DNA of 64,000 nucleotides from Serpens sp035497915 (GCF_035497915.1 NZ_DATJCS010000025.1:101451-165450); one strand, 5' to 3'. Shown: positions 38,932 through 47,224, counted from the first letter of the stretch. Notes: generated by a model from the sequence alone, not told the origin. Numbers and translations are program-made.

Positions 38932-39588
38932 TCAGAACCAGCGGTCGTTGCGCTTGCGGCCGCGAGTCAGCGCCGGCACCAGCAGGCCGAGCAGCAGACC
39001 GGCACCGGCGATGCCGCCGCCATACACCATGTAATCCATCAGCAGCTGGTTCTTCTCATCGCCCAGGCGCTCGCGCGCGGTTCGCAGATCCGCCTGGGTC
39101 TGAGCCAGCTCGGTGCTGAGCGCCTTGCGCTGGTTCTCCAGTTCATCGATGAGCGCCTTGCGCGAATCCAGGGTCTCCTGCATGCCCTGTACGCGGGTTT
39201 TCCAGGTGTCCTCGATGCCGCCCAGGCGCTCGCGCAGGTCGAGCACTTCCTGTTCCAGGGCCGGCAGGCGCTCGAACTGGCTGGGGCTGTCCTGCAGATC
39301 GCGGCTGGGAATCCACACGCTCTCGCCGGACTCGGTGCGGATCTGGCTGTAGGTGCCCTGGGTGGTCAGCAGCGTGACCTTCTGGCCGGATTTCACCGCG
39401 CCGACGATGCGGTAACCATCGGTGGGGCCGCTGCGCACGAAGGTGTTCAAGGAGTCGTTGACCCAGCGATCACTGGGCGCGGCCTGTGCCGAGGCGACGA
39501 CGCCCAGGGCCAGCAGGCCGAGTGCGCCGCCCAGGGCGCGACGCGGGAAGGAAAGGGGACGAGCGAAAGAATGACGGGACATGTACAT
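38932..39588 (-). CDS. SH3-domain, coiled-coil, C-terminally anchored protein (YgiM-like)
   Basis: A 218-residue protein: signal segment (about 1-35, PRRALGGALGLLALGVVASA), an SH3b domain (WVNDSLNTFVRSGPTDGYRI to SVWIPSRDLQ), a long coiled coil with heptads (about 110-185), and a C-terminal membrane span GGGIAGAGLLLGLLVPAL with a basic tail. This is the TIGR04211/YgiM architecture, thought to act at the cell envelope. Starts at 39588 or 39582; no strong ribosome site is seen. Confidence 0.85.
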   Translation of the reverse strand: MYMSRHSFARPLSFPRRALGGALGLLALGVVASAQAAPSDRWVNDSLNTFVRSGPTDGYRIVGAVKSGQKVTLLTTQGTYSQIRTESGESVWIPSRDLQDSPSQFERLPALEQEVLDLRERLGGIEDTWKTRVQGMQETLDSRKALIDELENQRKALSTELAQTQADLRTARERLGDEKNQLLMDYMVYGGGIAGAGLLLGLLVPALTRGRKRNDRWF

Positions 39589-39902
39589 ACGAACTTCACA
39601 TGCAGGGGAAACGAAAAGCCCGCAGAACGGACCGACGAAAAAGGGGCAGTGGCTGCGCCGTAGCGGGCCGCTGGAGCCAAACCTGACGAATTGAAACCCG
39701 CCAAACAGCCGGCAGTCTACCCGTGCCAGGTAGCCCGGGGTCTCCCCTGGGGCGACGAGTGGCTGGGAACGCAGGAAACCGGAAAAGTTCCCCTGAGGGG
39801 ATTGGGCTTTGGTAGCGCACTGCTGTGCGCGGCATCGCGGGTTCGGGTGCTGGCATGGCAAAAGGCTTACAAATGGCCGCTGCGATTCACCCTATGCCGC
39901 CC
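39589..39902. other. 314-bp gap without a protein gene
   Basis: It separates the SH3-domain gene (minus) from the candidate ncRNA (plus). It holds several small GC hairpins, a CTTACA at 39866-39871 resembling half of a GacA activation site, and a weak -10-like CCTATG at 39891-39896. No convincing reading frame was seen. Confidence 0.5.
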
Positions 39903-40034
39903 CCCGGGGCGTCCCGGAGAATACGCCTCGCTGCAGCACAGGAAGTGCTCGGATCAAGGATGATGGCCAGGACAGGAAGTCACCCGACAGGATGTTGGAC
40001 GGCCAGAAAGAACCCGCTTCGGCGGGTTTTTTAT
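39903..40034 (+). ncRNA. Candidate Rsm-type (RsmX/Y/Z-like) regulatory RNA
   Basis: Eight GGA motifs (39916, 39941, 39951, 39958, 39970, 39975, 39990, 39997) lie in about 85 nt. Three sit in loops of small stems: AGCAC-AGGAA-GTGCT (39935-39949), ATCA-AGGA-TGAT (39953-39964) and CCGACA-GGA-TGTTGG (39984-39998). Further upstream GGCGT/ACGCC (39909-39925) can close a loop around the first. The RNA would end in the strong terminator at 40011-40034. Loop-presented GGA is the hallmark of RNAs that sequester RsmA/CsrA proteins. No coding sequence fits. The 5' end (about 39903) is a guess from a weak -10 box; class membership is inferred. Confidence 0.75.
40011..40034 (+). terminator. Intrinsic terminator of the candidate ncRNA
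   Basis: AACCCGC-TTCG-GCGGGTT, a 7-bp stem with a stable UUCG tetraloop, followed by TTTTATT. Its A-rich left flank gives a weaker T-tract on the minus strand, so it may also end the RDD gene transcript. Confidence 0.85.
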
Positions 40035-40101
40035 TGCCTGGAAAAAACCACGGGCATCAAGCCGGGCCGCGAGGCGGCGCCGGCTTGAATCGCAACGACC
40101 C

Positions 40102-40539
40102 TTACGAGCGCTGCCGGACGACCACCGTCCCCGCCAGCTTGTCATGCCAGCCTTGCTTGCGAGCGTCAAAGGCGGCCCAGACAAAGCCCAGGCCCAGCGG
40201 CAGGGACGACAGGATATAGGCGAAGTAGCGACCCACGGCCTGGCCGGTGGTCAGCGCGTTGCCCGTCTCGGCATCCACCACCTGAGCGGAAACCGCCATC
40301 TTCCCGGGGGTGGCCCGCTTGTACAGCCAGAACAGGATGATCGCCACGGCAGGCAGCACGTAGGAGATCAGGACATCGGCAACCCCGGCGATCGCCGGCG
40401 CGTACGGGTCCGTGAAGTACTCCGTCCCGTAGAAGGCGATCAGCAGCGGCGCGCTGATAACGGTGAGGATGATGGCGTCGATAAGAGTCGCGCCGACACG
40501 CGCCCAGAAACCGACATATTCGATAGTGCTTTCTTGCAT
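40102..40539 (-). CDS. RDD-family membrane protein
   Basis: A 145-residue protein with three predicted membrane helices: GFWARVGATLIDAIIL carries the Arg-Asp(-Asp) motif of the RDD family, followed by YVLPAVAIILFWLYKRATPGKM and a GRYFAYILSSLPLGLGFVW helix. RDD proteins are poorly characterised; some affect ion transport. It starts at 40539 (MQESTIEY) with a weak ribosome site. It lies next to the ncRNA's terminator. Confidence 0.85.
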   Translation of the reverse strand: MQESTIEYVGFWARVGATLIDAIILTVISAPLLIAFYGTEYFTDPYAPAIAGVADVLISYVLPAVAIILFWLYKRATPGKMAVSAQVVDAETGNALTTGQAVGRYFAYILSSLPLGLGFVWAAFDARKQGWHDKLAGTVVVRQRS

Positions 40540-41220
40540 TGGGATTTTCCTGGCAGAACTGAATTCAAGGGTGTAGCGGCGCCAGTGTGCATGAGCAGGC
40601 GCGGCCACCTGAAGACAGAAAGCCTCGCCGGGTTCACACGAAACACCTTGTGTTGATCGGCGTCAGCAGCCACCGGGACGCAGTTCACAAAATGGGGCGG
40701 GAACTGGAACGGTAGGGGGCGGACGATTCTGGGTGGAGCAGGCATGGCTCGCCGAACTGGGCTGTTTCCTAAGTTGACACTGGGTTGGGCCCCAGGTCCT
40801 GAGAGTTTTGGATTCGGGGTGGTTGGCCTCCGGTGTCGTCGAGTGACCGCTATCGGCCAATAGCGGACATAGGCAGACGGCAGCTGCCGCTCAGAAGCGG
40901 ACAGTCATCGATAAATGATCCAGTCCTCTTTTATACGGGTGGCACTGGTGGCCCGCAGGTAGATTCCAGTCGTATTCCGGCTTGCGCGACGCCACCACCC
41001 AGCCCAGCTCCGCCGTCATCTATGCGCTGAACGACTGCAGCCAGTCACCCGCCCTCAGCGGCGAAGCCATTAGTAGTGTGTGTTTGTTAGACTAATCGGA
41101 CAACCCCAAAAACTAACGTTAACCACCCCGCACATCACTCGCGGGAAAGTTTTAGAAAACGAAACGCCTTGATTGCGCACCCTAATAGCCAATTAAATAC
41201 AAGGATGAGAAGCTTAGTTA
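40540..41220. other. Gene-free stretch at left edge of the island
   Basis: About 680 bp without a plausible gene. At 40846-40865 CCGCTAT-CGGCCA-ATAGCGG forms a 7-bp-arm palindrome followed by AAGCGGACA-like words, a sequence type often found beside decayed accessory genes. From about 41080 composition turns AT-rich ahead of the AIPR gene. No integrase or direct repeat was recognised. Confidence 0.5.
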
Positions 41221-43050
41221 ATGGCCTTCATTAAAGATATTCGGATAGAAGACAATGCAACCCCTGCTGCGGCCACTTCAAGAATAGTCGCCCAGCGATT
41301 AGGTAAAACACTTCGCGAACGTTTTCAGGACCACATACATAAACGTGAATGCACCGCAGACATGCCCGACTACGAGGTTAAAATGGCTAGTAGAGCCATT
41401 GCAGCCTTTTCAATTTACAGTCTCGCATCCGTCGATGAAGCTACTGCAGGTAAAAGTGTTTGCGACAGCTCCGCAGATGGAGGAATTGATGCGATATGTG
41501 TAAACCATAACGAAAAATTAGTTGTCATTGTGCAGTCCAAGTTCAACCAGGCGGGCAATGGGACATGGATAAGAGATGACTTTCTTGCTTTTAAATTTGC
41601 CTGTGAGAGGCTGCAGCTTGAGGAGTACTGCAGATTCGATGAAATCCTTCAAGCAATGTCACCTGACATTGACATAGGCCTAAGCTCACCGGATTACAAA
41701 TTTCTCTTCGTCATGGCTCACACTGGGAAAAGAGGAGCAGCAGAAGCCATTCTTAGCGATATGCAACTCTGGCAGGACGAACTTAACTCTGCAGCGCTTG
41801 CGCCCGATACACTTTCACAAGATGAATTGCCATTTCAAGTCCATTTAGTATCTGCCGAAGACCTAACTGAATGGCTGCAAGCAGGAACACATATTAGTAT
41901 CGATCTAGACGACGTTGAGATTGATAACTATGGCCAAAAGAATGAGCCGTATCTGTCAGTCTACGGGCAGGTCAGTGGCGACCAAATTCTGGAGTGGTGG
42001 GAATCTCATGGCACTCGACTATTCTCAAAAAACATACGGAATCTATTAGGTGACACAGAAGTAAACTCTTCAATCAAGGAGACAGCCAACAGCGCCCCGG
42101 AGATGTTCTGGTACTACAATAACGGTATAACACTGCTAGTGTCTGACATACAGCCTCATCGTAGAAATGCTAGCAGAGACACAGCCAGAGGAACCTTTAA
42201 GTTCTTAAATGTCAGCATTATCAATGGCGCTCAAACGGTAAGTACCATTGGACAAATATTCAAGGGAATCGCCGAAGAGCGAAGCACTACTCTATCTAAG
42301 ATAAGAGTCTCTGCGCGGTTTATAAAGGTCAATGATACCGAAAACGCTGAAGTTGCAGCATCGATCACAAAAGCCAACAATCACCAAAACAGAGTATTAG
42401 GCCGAGATTTTGCCTCTCAGCACCCAGAGCAGATAAGGCTGGCAAAAGAGCTTGCCGTAGAAGGCTACCAATATCAGCTACTTAGGACATCGCCCCAAAT
42501 TGGATTGCGGGAACCAACAGTAATTGATCTTGATGAAGCCCTTGACGGACTTGCCTGCCTAACCAAATCCTCATCTATACTCACCACACTTAAAGGGAAA
42601 CGAGGACGTTTCTTCGAAAGCCTTGACGGAAACTTTTACAAGGCCATATTCAACCCTACAGTGTCTGGGATCAAAGTCATAAACTCCGTCACGCACTTAC
42701 GCGTTATCGATAGACTGATCTTTGAAAAGCTTGAGGGAATTGACAGACGCACAAAAAGGAAACAGCATTTAATCGTCACTCACGCAAATAGAGCACTGAC
42801 TTCTCTTCTGCTTAGAGAAGTATGTAGAATTTTTAGTGCAACAGAAATTGTTCGACCAGACGAACCTCAGCTATCTGAAAAACTCAACTTCTTGTGTGAT
42901 GAGATTGAGCGATACATAGAGCACAAATATACAAATGCTTATCCTGCAAGGTTCTTTGAAAATACCGAAAAGGTTGACGAGATAATTGATCACCTGACAA
43001 ATAAGCTCAAATCCTATCCGACTGCCAACGGACCTATTTCATGCCAATGA
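41221..43050 (+). CDS. AIPR-family protein (probable phage-defence nuclease)
   Basis: A 609-residue protein of the abortive-infection phage resistance (AIPR) family. The N-terminus contains SADGGIDAICVNHNEKLVVI and VQSKF, fitting a restriction-endonuclease-like fold with D86-G-G-I-D90 and Q105-S-K107 as the active-site pattern. The family core has FWYYNNGIT (about 297-304) and SIINGAQTVST (about 331-341). Codon use is far AT-richer than the surrounding genes, implying recent transfer. No modification methylase or second gene is present, so it is a single-gene defence candidate. A short ribosome site AAGGATGAG precedes the ATG. Confidence 0.85.
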   Translation: MAFIKDIRIEDNATPAAATSRIVAQRLGKTLRERFQDHIHKRECTADMPDYEVKMASRAIAAFSIYSLASVDEATAGKSVCDSSADGGIDAICVNHNEKLVVIVQSKFNQAGNGTWIRDDFLAFKFACERLQLEEYCRFDEILQAMSPDIDIGLSSPDYKFLFVMAHTGKRGAAEAILSDMQLWQDELNSAALAPDTLSQDELPFQVHLVSAEDLTEWLQAGTHISIDLDDVEIDNYGQKNEPYLSVYGQVSGDQILEWWESHGTRLFSKNIRNLLGDTEVNSSIKETANSAPEMFWYYNNGITLLVSDIQPHRRNASRDTARGTFKFLNVSIINGAQTVSTIGQIFKGIAEERSTTLSKIRVSARFIKVNDTENAEVAASITKANNHQNRVLGRDFASQHPEQIRLAKELAVEGYQYQLLRTSPQIGLREPTVIDLDEALDGLACLTKSSSILTTLKGKRGRFFESLDGNFYKAIFNPTVSGIKVINSVTHLRVIDRLIFEKLEGIDRRTKRKQHLIVTHANRALTSLLLREVCRIFSATEIVRPDEPQLSEKLNFLCDEIERYIEHKYTNAYPARFFENTEKVDEIIDHLTNKLKSYPTANGPISCQ

Positions 43051-43229
43051 AAACTGCGTATTAATTGGGAAAAGACTACAATACTGATGCGTCCGGAGGG
43101 AATTCTAGGACTGACTCCACAGACTTGGCCGGTTTCTGCCTTTCGAGCGACCGGCCTCTTTGGGTCGACAGCTGCCAGTCACGAATGACCGGAAACACCA
43201 CGTGAGCGAAGCGACAAACGAGCGAAGGA

Positions 43230-43634
43230 TCAGGTGTTGTTGCGGTGGCGTTTGCGGGTTGGCGGGAAGTACCACCAGGCAGCAATGACGAACGCTGCGA
43301 ACACCGTGTATGTGAAGGTGAAGACCCAGGGCGGTGCCTCGTAGAAAATAATGCGCTGTAGCCAGTGCTCGATGAAGCTCTTCGTGTAGATAGGCTGACC
43401 AGCCTGGACTCTCAGCCAGGATTCCAGGGTTGTGAGCGGGCATAGCTGCCCGAGCAACGCCTGTGCGGCGACGATCCCAATGGCCGTCAGGTGAGCCAGC
43501 CGAAACCACCATCCGTTGACCCAGCGCCACCCGAGCCAGTTGCCCGCGACAACGACAACCAGCCCGCCGACGACGAACAGGACGATGACGAAGTGCAGAA
43601 CGAGGATCGCGTCGGCAAGAAGCTGGTAGGACAT
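43230..43634 (-). CDS. DUF2784-family small membrane protein
   Basis: A 134-residue protein with about four hydrophobic segments (LADAILVLHFVIVLFVVGGL, FRLAHLTAIGIVAAQALLG, FTYTVFAAFVIAAWW) and the CPLTTLES motif of DUF2784. Its function is unknown. The 43051-43229 stretch upstream of its stop is gene-free. Its own start lies 64 bp from the next small gene. Confidence 0.75.
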   Translation of the reverse strand: MSYQLLADAILVLHFVIVLFVVGGLVVVVAGNWLGWRWVNGWWFRLAHLTAIGIVAAQALLGQLCPLTTLESWLRVQAGQPIYTKSFIEHWLQRIIFYEAPPWVFTFTYTVFAAFVIAAWWYFPPTRKRHRNNT

Positions 43635-43697
43635 AACGTTGAGCTCACGAATGACGGACGCGGCATGGCAGCAGTGAACTGCGTCGCCTGCGCCTGA

Positions 43698-43949
43698 TTA
43701 GGCCTCAGCCGCACCATCTACCCACACGGCCTCGCCCGGATGATGCTCCCGAATCGTTTCGAGCGCCTCGGCCAGATTGTGTGAGCTGATCGAGGTCGTG
43801 AAGTCTGTGACGGCCAATCCATTCGCCCGCACACGTGTGAGCTCAGCCGGGCTAAGCACTCCAAGCGCAACCCATAGGGCATCGGGCAGCCAAGCAGACG
43901 AGGCCACCAACTGATCGTAGCTTTGGCGTGAGGTTACGAAGTGGATCAT
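43698..43949 (-). CDS. Small hypothetical protein
   Basis: An 83-residue soluble protein, MIHFVTSRQSYDQLVASSAW and so on, ending GEAVWVDGAAEA. No domain recognised. A purine-rich stretch GAGAGGGAA lies about 14 bp before its ATG. It is on the same strand as, and upstream of, the DUF2784 gene, so the two could be co-transcribed. The palindromes at 43980-44042 lie just upstream, so they could also regulate this gene. Confidence 0.5.
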   Translation of the reverse strand: MIHFVTSRQSYDQLVASSAWLPDALWVALGVLSPAELTRVRANGLAVTDFTTSISSHNLAEALETIREHHPGEAVWVDGAAEA

Positions 43950-43979
43950 TTGAGTGCCGTTCCCTCTCTGGATTAGGCA

Positions 43980-44042
43980 GTGAGCCGAATAGGCGGCCTT
44001 ATCGGCTCACACGGCGAGCCGAATAGATCTGCTAATCGGCTC
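43980..44042. promoter_or_regulatory. Two tandem palindromes (GAGCCGA / TCGGCTC)
   Basis: GTGAGCCGA-N13-TCGGCTCAC (43980-44010) is followed by GAGCCGA-N13-TCGGCTC (44016-44042). Both spacers are 13 bp and the sites recur at about 35 bp. The second ends a few bases before the Fic-like remnant's ATG. This looks like a two-site operator. Confidence 0.7.
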
Positions 44043-44046
44043 ATGA

Positions 44047-44238
44047 ATGAGCAAGACCATGAACGAACCCCTCTGGATCTGGCAGCAGCCCGTTCTCCTG
44101 GCAAGCCGCACCGCTTGCCCGCTGCTACGCGCCTGCACCCTGGCTCAAGGCCGCTTGCTCGGCATGCTCGGTGCTATCGAGAGTGATACCGAAGTGCCGG
44201 CGAGATATGGTTGGCTTCTAGCACGCTCGAGTGGCTGA
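44047..44238 (+). pseudogene. Truncated Fic (DUF4172 N-terminus) remnant
   Basis: The 63-codon frame begins MSKTMNEPLWIWQQP and continues with RACTLAQGRLLGMLGAIE. This resembles the first 50 or so residues of Fic-domain proteins with an N-terminal DUF4172 (WxWQQPDWP, then LAQGRLLG). The middle is altered and the frame stops before any Fic HPFxxGNG motif. The part after 44238 lacks Fic sequence. Decay of a Fic AMP-transferase gene is the best reading; a short novel ORF is the alternative. Confidence 0.6.
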
Positions 44239-44339
44239 CATGTGCTCTCCATCATCCCTGACGCAAAAGTATGTAGCTCATAGGCGATTGCCAGTCTATA
44301 ACCCGCGTTTCGTTGCACTCTCTAGGATGAGGAAGACTG

Positions 44340-44882
44340 ATGGCAGGAAAGCCAGCTGCACGAAAAACTGATCCAATTTCATGCCCGATTCCCGGACATG
44401 GCGCAAACACGATTGCCATGGGATCACCCGACGTACTGATTAATGGTCTGCCTGCCGCCCGACAGGGAGATACCACTGATTGTGGAGGGGTGCTTTCAGA
44501 TCTTCTATCAACCACAGTTTTTATCAATGGGAAGCCTGCTGTCATCGCGGGGAGTCTTCACAGTCACGGGGGCGTGGTATTTGGTGGCTCTGGCGATGTC
44601 TTGATTGGGGATGTGGTTACCTCAAGTCCGGCAGCCCTGTCGGTGCAAACGTCACAAGAAGAATGGATCGGTTTTTCCATAGCTGCACCGGAAAGCTATG
44701 AAGGACTTTCATGCATCGCTCATTTTGACGATGGCACTTCGCTTCAAGGTGTTTTTGGCGCCGATAATAAAGTGAAATTTTCACCAACTGGAAGGATTTG
44801 CCAGAGGCTGGAGTTCTGCGCGTCGCCGGAGCAAGAAAGCTCGTCGGTCATGGGTTTGTTGCTAGGGAAGATTACTGGATAG
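44340..44882 (+). CDS. PAAR-domain protein with C-terminal extension
   Basis: A 180-residue protein. Residues 1-95 form a PAAR domain (ARKTDPISCPIPGHG, GSPDVLINGLPAARQGDTT, GSGDVLIGD), the sharpening tip of a type VI spike that binds VgrG. The C-terminal 85 residues (from QEEWIGFSIAAPESYEGL) form an extra domain that likely docks the downstream effector. Next gene starts 10 bp after its stop. No VgrG, Hcp or other type VI genes lie in the window, so it must work with a machine elsewhere. Confidence 0.85.
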   Translation: MAGKPAARKTDPISCPIPGHGANTIAMGSPDVLINGLPAARQGDTTDCGGVLSDLLSTTVFINGKPAVIAGSLHSHGGVVFGGSGDVLIGDVVTSSPAALSVQTSQEEWIGFSIAAPESYEGLSCIAHFDDGTSLQGVFGADNKVKFSPTGRICQRLEFCASPEQESSSVMGLLLGKITG

Positions 44883-44891
44883 GGAACAGTC

Positions 44892-45674
44892 ATGTCAGGA
44901 ACCGCTGCAATCGAAGGTGGCTTTTCCACCCAAGCTGAACACTCGCTCGCTCAATCTCCGCTTGAAATGGCTATCGCCGGATTTGAGGGTGCCGCTACAC
45001 GTTTTTCGGTGGACGCAATTAGCGATGCCAATACACGTGCAAGCTATATGAAAAACATCCGGAGGATTTCCGAACAAGCGCGAACAGATGTCAAAGCTAG
45101 CCGGATCAGCTCACGCGAAGCCATGGAGTTCTGCCATGAGATGCGCAATAAAATCATGGCTGAGCATAGAAAATTCACATCTGTACAAGGTTTGGCACTC
45201 GCTGAAAAAAAGAAAAGAATCGCTCCAACAATCAAGGAAATTATCGATAAATATTCAAAAGACAAGTTCGGTATAGAGTATGAGAGGCTGAGCGCGGCAC
45301 AAAAGGATTCCGTGCATTACACCATTGTGGAATCATCGGGGCGTGATCGGGCGAGCTTCACCAAAGGAACGCAGCGTATGCGGGTGATTGCTAAGGTTGG
45401 GATCTTGGTAACAGCAACGCTAGCAACATATGAAATAGTAATCGCCGATAACAAGGTAAAAGAAGCGGCGCGCCAAGGGCTAGTTGTGGGCTTTGGAGGT
45501 GTGGGAGGCTTAATTGCAGCTCTAGGCGTTTCAGCAATATGCGGGCCAGGTGCTCCGGTTTGTGCCGTTGCTTTGGTACTTGCCGGAAGTACGGTTGGTG
45601 GTATCGCGGGGAGCCTTACAGCAGATTACCTAGATGAAGAGCTTGAGGAATTTTCGAAGTGGGAAGTTTTCTAA
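44892..45674 (+). CDS. Putative type VI effector with glycine-zipper membrane segment
   Basis: A 260-residue protein with no recognised enzymatic motif. The first 165 residues are mainly helical and charged; about 168-185 (VGILVTATLATYEIVIA) and 193-240 (GLVVGFGGVGGLIAALG, then ALVLAGSTVGGIAGSL) are hydrophobic and glycine-rich, as in glycine-zipper pore-formers such as Tse4. There is no signal peptide. It sits between a PAAR gene and a DUF7079 gene that overlaps its 3' end, the classic delivery-effector-immunity order. A pore-forming toxin is inferred; nuclease or other activities are not excluded. Confidence 0.65.
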   Translation: MSGTAAIEGGFSTQAEHSLAQSPLEMAIAGFEGAATRFSVDAISDANTRASYMKNIRRISEQARTDVKASRISSREAMEFCHEMRNKIMAEHRKFTSVQGLALAEKKKRIAPTIKEIIDKYSKDKFGIEYERLSAAQKDSVHYTIVESSGRDRASFTKGTQRMRVIAKVGILVTATLATYEIVIADNKVKEAARQGLVVGFGGVGGLIAALGVSAICGPGAPVCAVALVLAGSTVGGIAGSLTADYLDEELEEFSKWEVF

Positions 45675-46036
45675 GTCATGCCGAACGGGAGGTTGTTTGG
45701 CAGGCGTTGTCTTATGCGTTTGTAGATAACGAAATTGATTGCGACTTAATTGCTAGAAAAGTCATCGGCTACGAATTAAAAGGCGTCGAAGATATCTTCT
45801 TTAAAGAAGTTGCCCCGGTCTGTTATCCGAATATCATTTCCGTCATCCCTTTGGTATGGACATTCTTCAGCGACGAGTGGCTGGAAGAAGAGATAACGTC
45901 TTTGCTGGAGAAGAGCAACCGAAATGCCTATCAGCGCATGAGATATAAGATCTACGTGTTTTACCTGCGCTGGGCCTGCAAAGACATCTGGACCTCCATA
46001 ACGGACAGCATCCATGCAATGAAGGGATTGGCTTAG
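45659..46036 (+). CDS. DUF7079-like protein, probable immunity protein
   Basis: A 125-residue soluble protein with GTG start overlapping the effector gene by 16 bp and GAGGAA just before it. LSHAEREVVWQALSYAFVDN and the PNIISVIPLVW segment resemble DUF7079. Small single-domain proteins of this sort often neutralise the adjacent toxin. Overlap ensures co-expression with the effector. If the toxin acts in the membrane, a cytoplasmic immunity protein would be unusual, which deserves a check. Confidence 0.7.
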   Translation: MGSFLSHAEREVVWQALSYAFVDNEIDCDLIARKVIGYELKGVEDIFFKEVAPVCYPNIISVIPLVWTFFSDEWLEEEITSLLEKSNRNAYQRMRYKIYVFYLRWACKDIWTSITDSIHAMKGLA

Positions 46037-46210
46037 CTGGGTTCTTCACCGGGGTACGCGGCTTATGGGTCGCCAGTCATTCCGGACGCCCAGTCAACTG
46101 CAATTCACAGCCCAACGCGTCGATAACTATGCCACTGAAATGAGGGTTGGGGCGCTTCGTGGTTACTCCTGCAAGCCTCACCCGGTACGGAATCCGAACC
46201 GCGCAATCGC

Positions 46211-47164
46211 TCAGGCAGGTGAAGCGAGCCTGGCAAGCAGCTTTTCCACCGGCAACTTGGTGATGGCGAAACCGGCCAGCAGCAGAATGGAATAGAACGC
46301 CAGATCACCTGATACCGGAAGGCCCTCGTACCACGCGCCGACAATCACGGCGAATACCGGGAAGATGATGAAAACGAAGGACAGGATCACCGGGCTCAGG
46401 CGCTTCAGCAGGAAGAAGTAGACGATGAATCCTCCTACGGAGGCGAAAAGGCCAAGGTAGATCAGCGCCCACCAGGAGCGTGCGCTGATCTCGGCATACT
46501 CCGGCTGCTCTATGCCGAGCCCGACAAGAAACAGCATCAATCCAGCCAGGCCGATGGGCAGCGTGTTGAAGGTGACGACACTGATCTCCGCGCCTTTCTG
46601 CTTGGTCACCACGTAGCACAGCGCGTGCATCAGCGCAGCGGCGAGGATCGCCAATACACCGGCAAAACCGTCGTGCTCCAGGCTCAAGCCCTGACTGCGC
46701 AGGATCATTAACAGACTGCCGAAGCCAATGGTGATGCCCGCCGCCTGGGACCAGTAGATGCGCTCGCGGAGGAACAGCGCGGAGAAGATCAGGATGAACA
46801 CCGGCATGCAGCTGAACACTAGGGCGGTCAGACCTGAGGAAACATGCGTCTCGCCATAGTTGAGCAGGTAGTAGGGCAGGCCGAAGTAGCAAAGGGTAAT
46901 GAAGACGAAGAATCCCAGGTGTCGGCGCGGGAAGAGGATCGATTCGCTGCGGATCAGGGCGAAGGTCACGAATAGCGGAAAGGCAATCAGAAAGCGCAGG
47001 CCGGAGGCGGTAAGCGGCGGCACCGTTTCCACGGCGATCTGGATACCCAGCCAGGTGGTGCCCCAACTGAGGCAAACGGTCAGGAACAGCAGGGTAGTGG
47101 CGAGTCTCGCCAGCCACTGCTTCCTCAGTTGACCGGCTTTACCGATTGCCGTCGCTATTGCCAT
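46211..47164 (-). CDS. EamA-family (DMT) exporter
   Basis: A 317-residue inner-membrane protein with two five-helix EamA repeats: CLSWGTTWLGIQIAV near the start and the mid-chain second repeat from about 165. Family members export amino acids or metabolites. It is divergent by 60 bp from a MocR-type regulator, the usual arrangement for a regulator that senses an amino-acid-like ligand and controls its exporter. Confidence 0.9.
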   Translation of the reverse strand: MAIATAIGKAGQLRKQWLARLATTLLFLTVCLSWGTTWLGIQIAVETVPPLTASGLRFLIAFPLFVTFALIRSESILFPRRHLGFFVFITLCYFGLPYYLLNYGETHVSSGLTALVFSCMPVFILIFSALFLRERIYWSQAAGITIGFGSLLMILRSQGLSLEHDGFAGVLAILAAALMHALCYVVTKQKGAEISVVTFNTLPIGLAGLMLFLVGLGIEQPEYAEISARSWWALIYLGLFASVGGFIVYFFLLKRLSPVILSFVFIIFPVFAVIVGAWYEGLPVSGDLAFYSILLLAGFAITKLPVEKLLARLASPA

Positions 47165-47224
47165 GGTTCCTATCCCTGATAGCCATTAAATTGAAAGCGT
47201 CCAATCACTATTGAGACGAATAAA

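Noticed and set aside
39866..39871. GacA activation site upstream of the candidate sRNA
   Set aside because: Only the CTTACA half of TGTAAG-N6-CTTACA is present and the distance to the likely start is far shorter than the usual 180 bp or so.
43140..43740. Possible integron attC sites around the DUF2784 gene
   Set aside because: The GTT-rich core and paired R/L boxes could not be matched; only loose TAAC/GTT words were present.
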